From assembly GCA_026873275.1 (NCBI GenBank), contig JANTUC010000008.1, positions 1,116,001-1,180,000 of the forward strand: a DNA stretch of 64,000 nucleotides, read 5' to 3'. The notes below the pieces were generated by a model that saw nothing but the letters and a program-made list of their open reading frames with translations, made no database searches and was not told the origin of the DNA. The position numbers were made by a program, and so were the translations under genes. This document shows positions 53,918 to 64,000 of the stretch, one piece after another (the first letter of the stretch is position 1; each line of letters opens with the position of its first letter). This DNA is from Pseudopithomyces maydicus (taxonomy: Eukaryota > Ascomycota > Dothideomycetes > Pleosporales > Didymosphaeriaceae).

Positions 53918-55325
53918 CTATGACGCGTTGCGTGATTCGTAAAGCGCACGTGCGCGCTTCATCTCCTCCGCGTCGAAGTGCACGGCGTCGCTTCCCTTCC
54001 TGCTTCCAGCCACGGATGTTGAGCTAGAGTTGCGACCCCGCAGGTTGGCTAAAGACCTAGCCTTCTTGACGCTCTTGCCTTTGTTGTCTCCAACCAAGGG
54101 CAAGTCATGGCCGATCTTGACTATCTCCTCCACATCCGGTCTAGTTTTCACTCGCATCCGCTTGAACTCCCGACTGAGTTTCTCGAGCTTGCTGAGACCC
54201 TTGGATGCAGACTGGCTGTCAATGGAAGCCTTTCGAAGAGGCTGCTCGTGGGTCGAGGAAGAGGTGATAGGTCGCATGTCCGAACCAAAGCTCACGCCAG
54301 AATCCGTCTTCTTGCCTTTTCTCGGCTCGTCGATCGACTTGAAGTCTTCGGTGCCCATGGTGGCCATGCAATCGTCAATGATGTTCTTAGCAACGCGCAG
54401 ATACTTGTCCACCTCTTTTTGCACGGCCGACCACTTGGTGTTCTCTCCTTGTGTGAGGCTTTCAAGAATACCAGGTCCATGTTTCTGTACCTGCGTGATG
54501 TAATGAAAGAAACTGTCACGCTCTTGTCTTAGCGTCTGATGAGTGAGCAGTGGTGAAGGAAGCTTCCCGCCGCTGGCGGACTGGGGAGGTAGAAGTGTGT
54601 TCAGCATGCCCATGCAATTCAGTTTGTTGAAGGGCTGGAGGGAAAGCTCGTTGATCATGATCTGTGCAGTGGTCAGCAATGGTGTCTCGAGCGGTGTTCA
54701 CCGAGCTTACCCATCGACGCAAGCCGAGCCACAGCTTTGCATAGTACAGCTCGGCTTTGCGACACTTGCCCTCCAAATTCTTGGCCCAGAGAGCAATGCC
54801 AGGATAGCGCTCCGACATGGACTCGATATCCTGGTCAGCAGTCTCCGGGCGGATATTGACACGAGCAAAAGCGGCCTTCATCTCTTTGCGCCACCGGTTG
54901 TCAAGATCGCGGAGGTAATCAAGGGCAGTCAATGCCTGAGGGAAATCCACCAGGGACAGGCTGGGGTGGAAGACGCGGCCAACGAAGCTGAGGATGAAAG
55001 AAGGCGGCAGCGAATTGGGCTGCTGGGGCATGGAGTTGATGTGGCTCATGAGCTGGGAAGTGAAGTTCATCGAGGCAGTCTCGGGATCGGACCAGCCCAT
55101 CTGCCCCGATGTGGGCGAGACGGGAGGGTTGCGGGTGGGCGAAGGGGCGCGAGAAAGCTCCTTCGGCAAGGGCTGGGCGCGGGGTGCACAATTGAGGGTG
55201 TACATTGTGCGGAGGGGGATCTCATAGCTGCCGGGGTACTGTAGAAGGTGCTCGAGAATCATGTTGTAGGAGCTGGTGGTGGCTGTCGTCTCCGCAGAGG
55301 CGTTCCGCGAGTGAGTCGTAGGCAT
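53918..55325 (-). CDS. Conserved fungal protein of unknown function, helical
   Basis: Two exons, 55325-54711 and 54661-53918, 49-nt intron; 452 residues. Starts MPTTHSRNASAETTATTS. Residues 20-250 look ordered and helix-rich: ILEHLLQYPGSYEIPLRTMY, FTSQLMSHINSMP, ALTALDYLRDLDNRWRKEM, KAELYYAKLWLGLRRW, then after the intron IMINELSLQPFNKLNCMGML and the extended QERDSFFHYITQVQKHGPGIL. The C-terminal 150 residues are basic and Ser-rich with probable phosphosites (KASIDSQSASKGLSKLEKLS). No signal peptide, membrane helix or catalytic motif. I recognise it as widespread in filamentous ascomycetes by style, but know no function. Confidence 0.78.
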
Positions 55326-57665
55326 GGTGACAACTGGGTCGCAGGGCGCCCGTTCTGTGGCTTTGTCCCTGGCGCAGTGCGGACACGTTGGGCGTTTGAG
55401 GTCGGGCGAGTCGAGTGTGACGTGCAGGTTATGCGTTGCGGCCCGTGTGCGGCAAGGAGGGTGGGGGTGGTGGAAGGTCTGGGTAGTGGGCAGGCGGGGT
55501 GTTTATTTGTTATTTGACGGCGACGGAGACAGGCAGGGAAAGGCGCAACCCCGGGGGCGTCGGAGAGCAAAGTGTGATAAAGGAGCAGGAGCCACGGGCA
55601 AGTGGAGTCGTGGTTTGAGGATGCAGGCGGCGGGCGGCGGGCGGCGGATTGCTTGCTGGTGGAAGGTTTGGAGAGGCACCCTGGTCTTCTCGTCTGGTCG
55701 TCCGGGGCCGGCGTAGCGGAAGCGACGAGCAGGGCGAAACGGCGCGGTGCAGGCGAGTTGGAGCTAAAAGAAGGACTAGGGCAGGGTGCAAGTCTGGCGG
55801 AGGGAGCGAGGGGGCGAGGGGGTGAGGGAGGACACGGCGGCGGGACACGGCGTGCTGTCTGGTGAGCGCTGCGGAGAGGAGGCGGGCGTGGATGGGTTTT
55901 TGGTCGTCGAGACGTTTGCAGCGGACGCGCGCCATATGCACGTCTCATACAGAAAGCGCCAGCGACCAGGAAGCTGAGAAGACGCGCAGGGACAGGGGTT
56001 CGGCGGAAGGGGGAGCGTCGATTAGTCGGCACCGTGGGGCAGCCTCTGGCTAGGCCCGTTGGCGGCTGGCCTTCCCACCGGCCCACGGTGCCTCTGCTGC
56101 ACCACGCGCCGAAATCACATCCGCCGCCTCGCCCACGCCTGTGATGCTGGTGCTGAGGTCGTTGCTCGCAGCCCGCGCCCACCCCACCCCGCCTCCGCAA
56201 GTCACGGGGCTGCTCCGTCCGAGCCCTGCCACGGTCACGGGGCCTGGGCTATAGGTGCCCAGGGACCTACTTATGTACTTAGGTACATAGGCACCTAGGC
56301 ACATACCGGTAGGCAACGCAACGCCTAAGCTACGGGGCTGTTTGGTGGTCCCCCGGCCCCGGCCCTGCCAGTCCAGCCCCGTCCGTCGCCGTCGCTGTCA
56401 CCGCCGCTGTCGCTTCACTCAATCCGCAACGCGGATGCAGTCGTCAAAGGGGCGCATGCCCACGAGGGCCTTCGTGCAGGTGCTGCTGTGAGTCGTGCAG
56501 GCCGCCAGTCGTAGTGCTGGAATTGTTTTCACCCGGCCCAATGAAAAAATCATCCCTTGTGCTGGCTGCGGAGCTTCCGCATCGGGCCTTGAAACTTTGC
56601 TCTGCCGACCCACCGCGGTGCCCAGAACCGGCCGGCTAGAGGCAGATGCAGACTCGACTCCACACCCTGCTCGCCTAGCAACCACCTGCTGCTGCTCCCT
56701 CCGGCCTTGGAATCCACCCTGGAGCCCAAAGAAACGCATTGATGCAGCCGCGTGGGATGTCATCACAATCAGAACCGCCTGACTCTGCAAGCTCCAGGGC
56801 CCAACACGGATGAGGGAAGAAGCAAAAAGTATTGGCATCGCCCATCGGATCCCAGCTCAGGCACGTCTACTGGCAGGCTCGGAAAAAGGACGAATATTGA
56901 AAGGTCAACAACGGCAACAGAACGCGTCAATAACACGTCCCGCTGCACGGCTCAGCTCGTCTCTCTAAAAAAAAAAAATTAGTCCCCGAAATGACGCAAA
57001 ACTAGTGGCTTCTGCATAAGTACTGTGTACCTGCCTACAGAACTGTGCCTTCTTTGCAAGCCATGGGAAACCTGGGTTCTATATTTCCACATGCCGCGCA
57101 CGGGATGCGTGGTGGAGATGATGCCTCGCTTGCCAGACTCTTCACTCTGTGCTCGCTCGTATCCACGTTGCTGAGTTCCCAGTAAAGTACCTATCCAGGG
57201 AAGCTGGCGCGAGGAGGCTCCTCGCATTAGAGGCTTCTAGCGATGAGACTAGGACTGTCTCTACACGCGCCGCCACACCGAAACCCTGACAGCGGTCGCC
57301 ACTGTAAGTACGACTGGTAGGTTTAGCAGCTTGTGAGTGTCGCACTACCTGCAATATGAGGCCATGCATGCGGCCGATCCGGATTCGATAATCGCACGTG
57401 GCCCGTCAGCCGCCGTGCCATTACTGCAGTCTAATGAATCGCTCTGCCATCACGAAACAGATCGTCCGAGCTGATGGTGGGTGGAAGCATAAGCACATGG
57501 CAATACTCCTAGGACATGCGGGGCAAAACCGGCCCGCCCTGGCGAACGCCACCCGTGTGGCTGTGCAGTGTTTGTACACACACACACAGCTCGCCGCCGA
57601 CTAGCAGATTCGTCACCTATTCGTGCACAACCGCGTCGAGCATTCTAAGCTTGCCAAGATCAACC
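55326..57665. other. Long divergent intergenic region without a gene
   Basis: 2.3 kb between divergent genes. Very GC-rich to about 56.5 kb; large ORFs on both strands there are compositional, with Pro/Arg/Ala-rich translations. A dense cluster of TACTTAGGTACATAGGCACCTAGG-type motifs lies at 56267-56315, and an A12 run at 56968-56979. Confidence 0.55.
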
Positions 57666-58934
57666 ATGCTCATAGGGCTGTGCGGAGGCAAGCAGGCGAG
57701 CGCAGTCGACGGCTGCTGACTGACAGTGACCAGGCATTTGCGCAGGCAAGTCTTCCATTGCTTCGTACCTGGTCCAACAGCACGGCTTTGTGCGCATACA
57801 GCTTGCACGCGCCCCCGCACCACCCGCTGCTGAAGAGGCGGTTTCCAGCCCCAATCCCTCTGTCGCTACATCGACCCTGGCCGACCCGCAGCACATCTTC
57901 TACAATGTCGATTCACTGCTGGAGTTTGTCACGCTTCGCTGGCGGGAAAACTGGGTGACCACAGACATCTGGGATGACAGGGTCGTCGATGCCTTGCTCC
58001 GGCGTCCCTTCTTCTTGCTGGTCAGCGTAGACGCGCCTGTGAGCGTGCGATGGCAGCGCTTCAAGAACCGGTGCGTCCAGAATACCACTTCGACAACCAC
58101 CGGTAACTGATGTACCATAGCTGTGCTACCGGCAAACTTGCTGCCCCGTCCCTCGAGGAGTTCGTCATACGCAACGATCGTCATCTTTTCGCGCCAGCCA
58201 CTGGCCTCCAAGTCCTCTTCGAGCGGGCACAGCTCAAGCTTCTGAACTCCACCACGTCGCTTCCATCCTTGCACGCCGCCCTCGAATCGCTGAACCTCCC
58301 AAATGAGGCTCGTCTTCGACCCAGTTGGGATCAGTATTTTATGCAATTGGCAGATCTGGCAGCTCACCGGAGTAATTGCATGAAGAGGCGTGTGGGGTGT
58401 GTTATTGTGCGCGACAAAAGAGTCGTGAGTACGGGATACAATGGCACTCCCCGAGGCATGACCAATTGCAGCCAGGGCGGATGTAAGACACCTGCCAGCT
58501 TGATCTAGCCCGTGTTAATCTTCCCCGCAGGTCCCAGGTGCAATAATGCTGCAAAAGGTGGCGCTGATCTTTCCACCTGCCTCTGCCTGCACGCCGAGGA
58601 GAATGCGCTCCTTGAAGCAGGTCGCGATCGTATTGGAGCGACTTCTATTCTTTATTGCAATACATGCCCTTGCCTGACTTGCAGCGTCAAGATTACACAA
58701 GTTGGCATCAGCGAGGTCGTATACAATCAGGGCTACATGGTGGACACCAAAACAGCCGAGATTTTTGCTGAGAGTGGTGTGAAATTGCGGCAATTTTCTC
58801 CGCCGCGAGAAGGCCTGGTTGATCTATCCCTAGGGCTCGTACAGGATTCCATGAGTGATGTAGAGCAGTCGGCAAATGTACAAGATGTTCGAGACATCTT
58901 AGGCGACGACAGCTTCCTACGCCCCTTACAATGA
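57666..58934 (+). CDS. DCD1: Deoxycytidylate (dCMP) deaminase
   Basis: Four exons: 57666-57687, 57734-58070, 58121-58482, 58531-58934; 374 residues. Intron 1 (46 nt) has a GC-AG boundary; introns 2 and 3 (50 and 48 nt) are GT-AG. The N-terminal part resembles a P-loop nucleotide-binding domain, GLCGGICAGKSSIASYLV, as in fungal Dcd1. The zinc deaminase domain starts at SNCMKRRVGCVIV and has the catalytic HAEENALLEAG with the His ligand and proton-shuttle Glu, and the two Cys ligands in CNTCPCLTCSVKI. An extra GYNGTPRGMTNCSQGGC loop binds a second Zn in relatives. The enzyme converts dCMP to dUMP for thymidylate synthesis and is regulated by dCTP/dTTP in yeast. The tail after QFSPPREG is variable. 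Confidence 0.95.
57688..57733 (+). other. GC-AG intron of the dCMP deaminase gene
   Basis: Exon 1 ends GGAG and the intron begins GCAAGC and ends GTGACCAG. Only this splice links MLIGLCGG to ICAGKSSIAS in frame; GT donors nearby do not. GC donors normally need such a strong flanking match (AG|GCAAG). Confidence 0.85.
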
Positions 58935-59147
58935 TGCACTTCGTGCGTCGTACTGCTTCATCCTATGGTGGGCGGAAAGATGGCACATGGTCGGAATATA
59001 TACGCAAGTCCTTTGGATTGGAAGGTGAATGGATTGGGAACATCAAGTGAAGACGCATACTTGGAGAATCTTACTTTCCGATAGTGTATAAACAAACAAG
59101 AACATCAAAAAATGTGTCTCGTAATCCAATTTTATCTCACAGCGACG

Positions 59148-60780
59148 CTATCTGAACACAACCTTTACAACATTGGAAGGCTGCAATACAATATCCGAAT
59201 GCATACCCGCCAATTGTCCACCCATCCTGTTTTCTACCGTCTCAAATCTTTGAAACAGCCGGACGAGGGTGTATCCCATCTCGGTAAGAGCAAACTGCTG
59301 GCCTATACAAATTCTCGGTCCGCCGTTGAACGGCACGTACGTCCAGCTCTTGGGCGTCCAGTTGTCCCATCGCTCGGGACAAAACTCGTCGACGGCAGGG
59401 AATCCCGTCTCCGGCGGCGGATACAGGTCATGACGACGTTGCATCACAAGGGTCGAGTAACCAATGGGTGTGTCTTTCAAGATGGCGATGGGCTGGGTGC
59501 CATCCGGTCCTCCGCCAACTGGGAGTGTAGTGTCGTGAAGCGCAACACGGACGTTGTAGGGAACAACTGGGTACAGGCGCAGTGTCTCATTGATTATGTG
59601 CGATAGGTATTTCATGTCTTTGAGATCCTGGTACGTTGGTTGTCGCTCAAGCCCGACCTGTTGAATGATCTCTTGACGCAGCTTTGCGATGATGTGGGGT
59701 TGCCGGGACATTTCGTAGATGGCCCAGGTCAGAGTGCATGCAGTGGTGTCCCGGCCAGCGAGGAGAATAGAGACCAGCTGGTCGCGCAGCACTTTTCTGT
59801 CGCGTGTGTATCCCGCGATTGCGTGCAGAAACGTATAGCCCGAGTCGTGCTTGCCCTTCTCCTCGAGCTCGGCAGGAGATAGGGCGAGTGCTTTTTCAAT
59901 GTAATTGTTTACAAAGTCATCCATGATTTTCAAAGAGCTGTAAAAACCCATGCGTCCACGGGGTATGAATTTGTTCAGAGGCCTTGCAGGGAGGATTAGC
60001 CTTGTCTACGGCGAGCTCTAGACGACCTTACTTACCCGATTCTGGCTATCAAGCTTTGGACATGCTGGACACGGCCGAATGCATCAGCAAAAGCGGTTTG
60101 AGGGTGTTCCAAGCTTCCGATGTCGCTGCCCAGCAAGAAGTGAGTGGCGGCATCCAGGGTAAACCTGAAGAACATGTCCATCATGTCCACCTCGCCCTCA
60201 CTCAACTTGATCATTAGCTTCTGCACGTGCTCTTCGAAAATGTCGATATCGCTCAACCTATCCTTTATAAACTGGGGCCGAATGAGCTGCCGTGAATTGT
60301 GCCAAATCTGGCCATCTGCATTGAATATACCTGTCCCCAGTCAGTGGACAGGGTCTCTCCCTTGGATCCTTAGGGCTACATACCATCACCAAGAAAATCT
60401 TCAAAATCCTTGTGGAACTGCTCTCCTTTGCCATAGTCCTTGAACTGTGTTGCTAGGATGGCTTTGATGTTCTCGGGGTCAGCCGTCATGATCACCCGCT
60501 CGCCTATGCCAGTTTCGATGGTATAACAGCCGTTGCGGCTGTAGGTTTTGAACGTGCGCTCCCAGAACTCATACATCCTGTCATCCAGGGCGGCTTTGAT
60601 GATAGTGTAGGCCAAGTCAAGTTGGAAGGGGAGCCAAGCTCCTCGGATAGGCGCCCGCGCACCAAGCTTGCGTAATTTCGCATTGTAGGATATTTTGGCC
60701 AAAGTAGCATAGGCGATGTACAAGATCAGGAGCGCCCCGAATAACTGGGGTGTCGTGATGGGGAGATCATGTAGCAACAT
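59148..60780 (-). CDS. Cytochrome P450, CYP52-like
   Basis: Three exons: 60780-60384, 60330-60036, 59982-59148, introns of 53 and 53 nt; 508 residues. N-terminal membrane anchor LFGALLILYIAYATLA. Oxygen-binding I-helix AGRDTT (306-311), ExxR as ETLR (363-366), PERW motif in FCPERWDNW, and the haem loop FNGGPRICIGQQFALTE with Cys about 456. RQLIRPQFIKDRLSD and FNGGPRIC-type sequences are those of the alkane/fatty-acid hydroxylase group (CYP52 and relatives). Probable role: terminal hydroxylation of fatty acids or alkanes in the ER with the P450 reductase. Tail-to-tail with dCMP deaminase, 213 bp apart. Not linked to a biosynthetic cluster. Confidence 0.93.
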
Positions 60781-61827
60781 GACGAGTCTGCAGAGAGGCT
60801 CTGTTCCCGTCCAGAGGCGGGAAGGCTACGACTTTAAGAGGATAATGAGGCCAACACAAAGGAACCGAGGCAGCAGTGCGACTAGGATTTCCCTGGCCCC
60901 AAGTGCGTGACAACAAGACTAGCTGCGGAACAGTCGGGCAGCGGACTCCCACTGATTGCTCCGTGTTCGAGGCGCGTCGAGACGGATAGGTAGTCGAGGT
61001 TTCGAGAGCGGAGGGTGCTTGGGTAATGCGGGGCGCGCGGCGAGCGGGCAGGCACTGATTGCTCGCACAGCGCGTACTTGTAGACTACTTACTCCGCGCA
61101 GCTTTCAGATGCCCATGGGATGCAAACCTCGGCGCAGGTTTCGCGCGTAACCGGAAACAGGGAGATGGGATGCACGCCAATAGCCGTTACGAGGAGTGAC
61201 TGGCGGATGGCGTTGCAACCCCTGGCAGGCTGCGGGGAATCTCGTAAAGGCGGGGAACCACGTTCACGACAACGCCACGACAGAACCAGATGCAGTGAGA
61301 AGCTCACAATCGATTATTGTCGTGAGGACCAGACAGATCATGCTGACTCCAGCCAAAGGCAGGGTCTTGTCATACGAGATGTGGGCGCTCAACTGATTCA
61401 AATACAATACTGTACTATGAAGGGCGCCGTCTGTCACCTGTGATATTACCAATAGTCACAATGCCCCTTCCATTTGATTTCCTATCGAGCTACAGCCATG
61501 CAGTATCAAAAAGGCAGAACAATGGTCCAATCTAATTCCTTTTTCTTCAATGAACTAAATCCGGCCCTGGAGCCTGGACACCCAGAGCGTGTGCACGCTC
61601 TGCTAAGCTATATGTACACATTCCAGATTAGCATTGAATTATTTTCCGCTCCATCATTACATACGCTGAGCGTTCGTGGATGAGATCCGGGGGAAGCATT
61701 GCAGACTGGATGCCCCACCAGCAAATCATCGATAGCATGCCTACGATAGCAGCTAAGATCCAGGATCTGTGTGGAAATTAGACATGGTGCATCTCTGTAT
61801 CATTGTGTGATAAGTTCATTTTGCGGC
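60781..61827. other. Intergenic region upstream of P450
   Basis: About 1.05 kb: P450 promoter and unassigned sequence. No credible ORF. Confidence 0.5.
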
Positions 61828-62750
61828 TCACCCAATGAAGTCCAGTGGAGCAGCTGTCAGCCAACAGAATAGACGACCGCACGAAAGCCACCAGTAAAAG
61901 AAGAAGGCGGCAATAGACCCTGGGGCCATCCAAACTAGGATGCGACAGAACGTGGACGGTCCACCCCGGGTGTGTCTTCCGGTACTGGTATAGGGCTTGT
62001 GATCGCTGAAAGATGCGCCCCAGTCAGGATTCATGCACACGGATTTTCCCTTGTCTCTACAGGGGTGTGCACCTCTGAGATACTCGGGGGAGGTGTCTTG
62101 TCTCTGATGTTCATATATCAATTATTCAATACATTCAGAATCGTGGTACGCAGAGTACATGAAGGCCACAAAAGGCTTACCTCTAACGAAATCTTGTTGC
62201 CACAGTAGCAGTAGTATTCGTCGGAGACGCACCAAAACTGAAAGCCAGTGCAAGTGACGCTACACGTCCAAGGGTCTGGCTCATTTCCGAAGACCTGGGA
62301 GCTTCTCAGATACAATCCCTTTCGCACTCAAAACACCTACATGTACCCCCCCGTTGCTTTCTAAAAACTTCCATTGACATGATTCATTGAGTGCACTGTT
62401 CGAAAAGCAACTCTGGTTCTTCCATAAAGTCTCTTTCGTGTCTATATGGATGGCACCACCCAAATCTGCACTCTTCTAGGTTGCATTGATGTTGCCATGG
62501 AAGAGTGTAGGCTTTGGAGAGGATCTGAAATTTGATCGTGCAGGAGCCAATGAGTTAGGTATTCTGGTTTCTGGAGTTATTTCTTCTGTATATTTTAGCT
62601 GGAATCTTAGTCTTGTGCAGCCGAGTATCGATGTCTACCTGTAGTACAATCATGGTCCAAGGTGGAGATTGGGGTGTTAGGCATGTTGATGGGAGTGATG
62701 GCGAATGGGCGCAAAAGCCCGGCGGTGATAAATGCAATAGCATAGTTCAT
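61828..62750 (-). CDS. Possible small WSC-like cysteine-rich secreted protein (structure uncertain)
   Basis: Low-confidence model. ATG at 62750 opens MNYAIAFITAGLLRPFAI, signal-peptide-like, with a GTAGAC donor after about 37 codons. Around 62330-62165 one frame reads PWTCSVTCTGFQFWCVSD then EYYCYCGNKI, similar to the WSC pattern (C...C-G-[FY]...CxCGN). A preceding CFECER lies in another frame and would join it with one extra base at the CCC 62317-62319 (plus strand). An intron (donor GTAAGCC after KISLE) leads to AHPCRDKGKSVCMNPDWG and a hydrophobic end at 61828. It may be a real small gene, a decayed copy or coincidence. Confidence 0.3.
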
Positions 62751-63187
62751 CTTGATAACGAAAGGATAAACGTGGAGCTACAGTCAGCGAAACACACGAA
62801 TGAGACGACTAGCTGTGTAGTGAGATAAATGAGAAAAAGAAGGAGAAAGAGAGGTAAACAACCAGTGAGCTAGAGGAAGGCGTTAATGGGGTGCCCCTGC
62901 TCTATTTTCTGATGACACCCATATAGTCACCATAAGGCGATAAATAAAGAAGGAGCTTTGTGCAGCTGGACTCATCAACCCTATTAATAAGTATGATCTG
63001 GCACTATACTCTGGGCGTAGATTAGTGCCCAAAGACTTATTGTTATATTTTTGATAAGTTTCCGCTGGTTAGCTATCTTATGGCTGTTTTCGTTTGCATA
63101 GGCAGGTCATGTATATCAGCAACTCCCGAGGTCCAACGCAGCAAATTGTTCAAAAAACGATCAAAGCGGAAATTTCAACAGAACACA
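62751..63187. other. Intergenic region near right edge
   Basis: About 440 bp, AT-rich; 3' flank of the edge gene and upstream DNA of the doubtful WSC-like gene. Confidence 0.45.
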
Positions 63188-64000
63188 TCAAACAAGCAAG
63201 CCAATCAGCCCCAACATTCCACCGATCATCTCGGAGATCACGCTGCTGACCCTCTCTGCCCCACCTGACGAAACTGTCGTTTGTGGAGCCCCACTGTGCA
63301 CGAAGGTCGGAGCCCTCATCGTCACTGTGCCCGACTGATTATTTGAAGTTGTCATCCTCGCTGGCTCTTCCCTGCTTGATTCTTCTTGCATAGTGCTCGA
63401 ATTTACCACCACTGTAATCGTCGTGACACTCGGCCTGCTCAACGAAATCCCGGTAAATGAAGCCAAGTCCGTCTCAGTTTCCAGTTCAAGACTGCTTTGG
63501 TTCTCATTGCCAGACGTGAACATGACCTGATAGCTTGTTTCTTTGTTTGCACAACCATAATGACCATAAGTGCTGCCTTCAATGATACTGTACAGCGTTG
63601 CGCAGAAGGGTGCGTAATTTTCACCACTGCCTTGGATCAACATGCTGCTACGGATTGATGACATGGAGAGGACAATAACCCACCAGCCCGTAATCAGAGG
63701 ATCGCCATAGCATTCGGAATCGGAAAGACAGTCGTCGATTGAGCGGCTATTGACACACGCCGTGTATACGTCGCAGTCCGTGATTGCTGTTCCGGTGCAG
63801 CATCCAAACCATGAATACACATCGTCATGCATGCAGGCCCAGCCGGGATCGCAGTACAGAGGGTATTCTGTTGCCGCCGTAAGCTACTGTTCGTTCAATA
63901 CTTTAGGACGTACCTAGATCGCCCTCCAAATATCCGCATAGTCCAGGATTGTCTTGTTTCCGGATCAAGTCGAGCGGAAGCTTTGGTCTCGATGTGGGTC
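63188..64000 (-). CDS. GPI-anchored cysteine-rich surface protein (5' end outside window)
   Basis: Partial. An exon coming from beyond 64000 ends at 63914 (DLIRKQDNPGLCGYLEGDL); a 46-nt intron (63913-63868) leads to the exon from 63867, giving about 245 residues in the window. The cysteine module reads YCDPGWAC, WFGCCTG, DCDVYTACVN, DCLSDSEC, PFC and YGHYGCA. It is followed by a Ser/Thr stalk and a hydrophobic C-terminus GGMLGLIGLLV without a following basic tail, the form of a GPI attachment signal. A further small intron near GDPLITGWW is possible, since the 20 residues after it look foreign to the family. Same Cys spacing as the membrane protein at 33254-34584. Confidence 0.78.

Noticed and set aside
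55259..56200. 313-codon minus-strand ORF and its neighbours
   Set aside because: Pro/Arg/Ser-rich compositional ORFs overlapping the start of the real gene at 55325; no conserved motif or good start.

Overview
This window is nuclear DNA of a filamentous ascomycete, most likely a Dothideomycete of the Pleosporales type. The support is direct: dense genes on both strands, many 44-63 nt GT-AG introns with CTAAC/CTGAC branch sites, a bifunctional HisH-HisF HIS7, a fungal NCS-1, Zn2Cys6, GMC, CYP52-like and Cip1-type proteins, and pyrimidine-rich leaders. The clade is my inference. There is no rRNA, CRISPR array or recognisable transposon. I count 27 protein genes (one cut by the right edge, one doubtful) and one tRNA.

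Layout. 1-14.6 kb is housekeeping: a conserved unknown gene, a Yippee-type zinc protein, the head-to-head pair IMP3/DIM1 (both needed for 18S rRNA), HIS7 with a perfect TGACTCA general-control box, frequenin NCS1 and Mediator MED4. 15-34.6 kb is an accessory, more AT-rich island: a Zn2Cys6 regulator, a GMC oxidoreductase, an ACC-synthase-like aminotransferase, a histidine acid phosphatase with an odd Ser/Thr insert, an unassigned TIM-barrel protein, a Cip1 homologue, a secreted GH2 beta-galactosidase and a cysteine-rich single-pass membrane protein. 34.9-50.3 kb returns to core functions: mitochondrial ribosomal protein S18 head-to-head with the complex I assembly factor CIA84, an intron-containing tRNA-Arg(CCU), a PlsC acyltransferase with tandem C-terminal repeats, a small secreted cysteine-rich protein, a Gly-rich protein, an anion:cation symporter (MFS) and a CorA/Mnr2 magnesium transporter. 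51.7-64 kb holds a BRCT protein, a conserved unknown protein, dCMP deaminase with a GC-AG intron, a CYP52-like P450, a doubtful WSC-like gene and the 3' part of a GPI-anchored cysteine-rich protein.

The most important unexpected observation concerns quality. Seven genes between 15 and 48 kb break frame, and each break is cured by one extra base, nearly always in a homopolymer (ten sites). Corrected lengths are multiples of three and the recovered residues fit the families. I read this as systematic homopolymer shortening in the assembly, not pseudogenes; ordinary gene callers will truncate or split these genes. The biological highlights are two divergent gene pairs with matched function, a shared cysteine module in two surface proteins 30 kb apart, the GC-AG intron, the tRNA with a 7-nt intron, and the rebuilt acid phosphatase.
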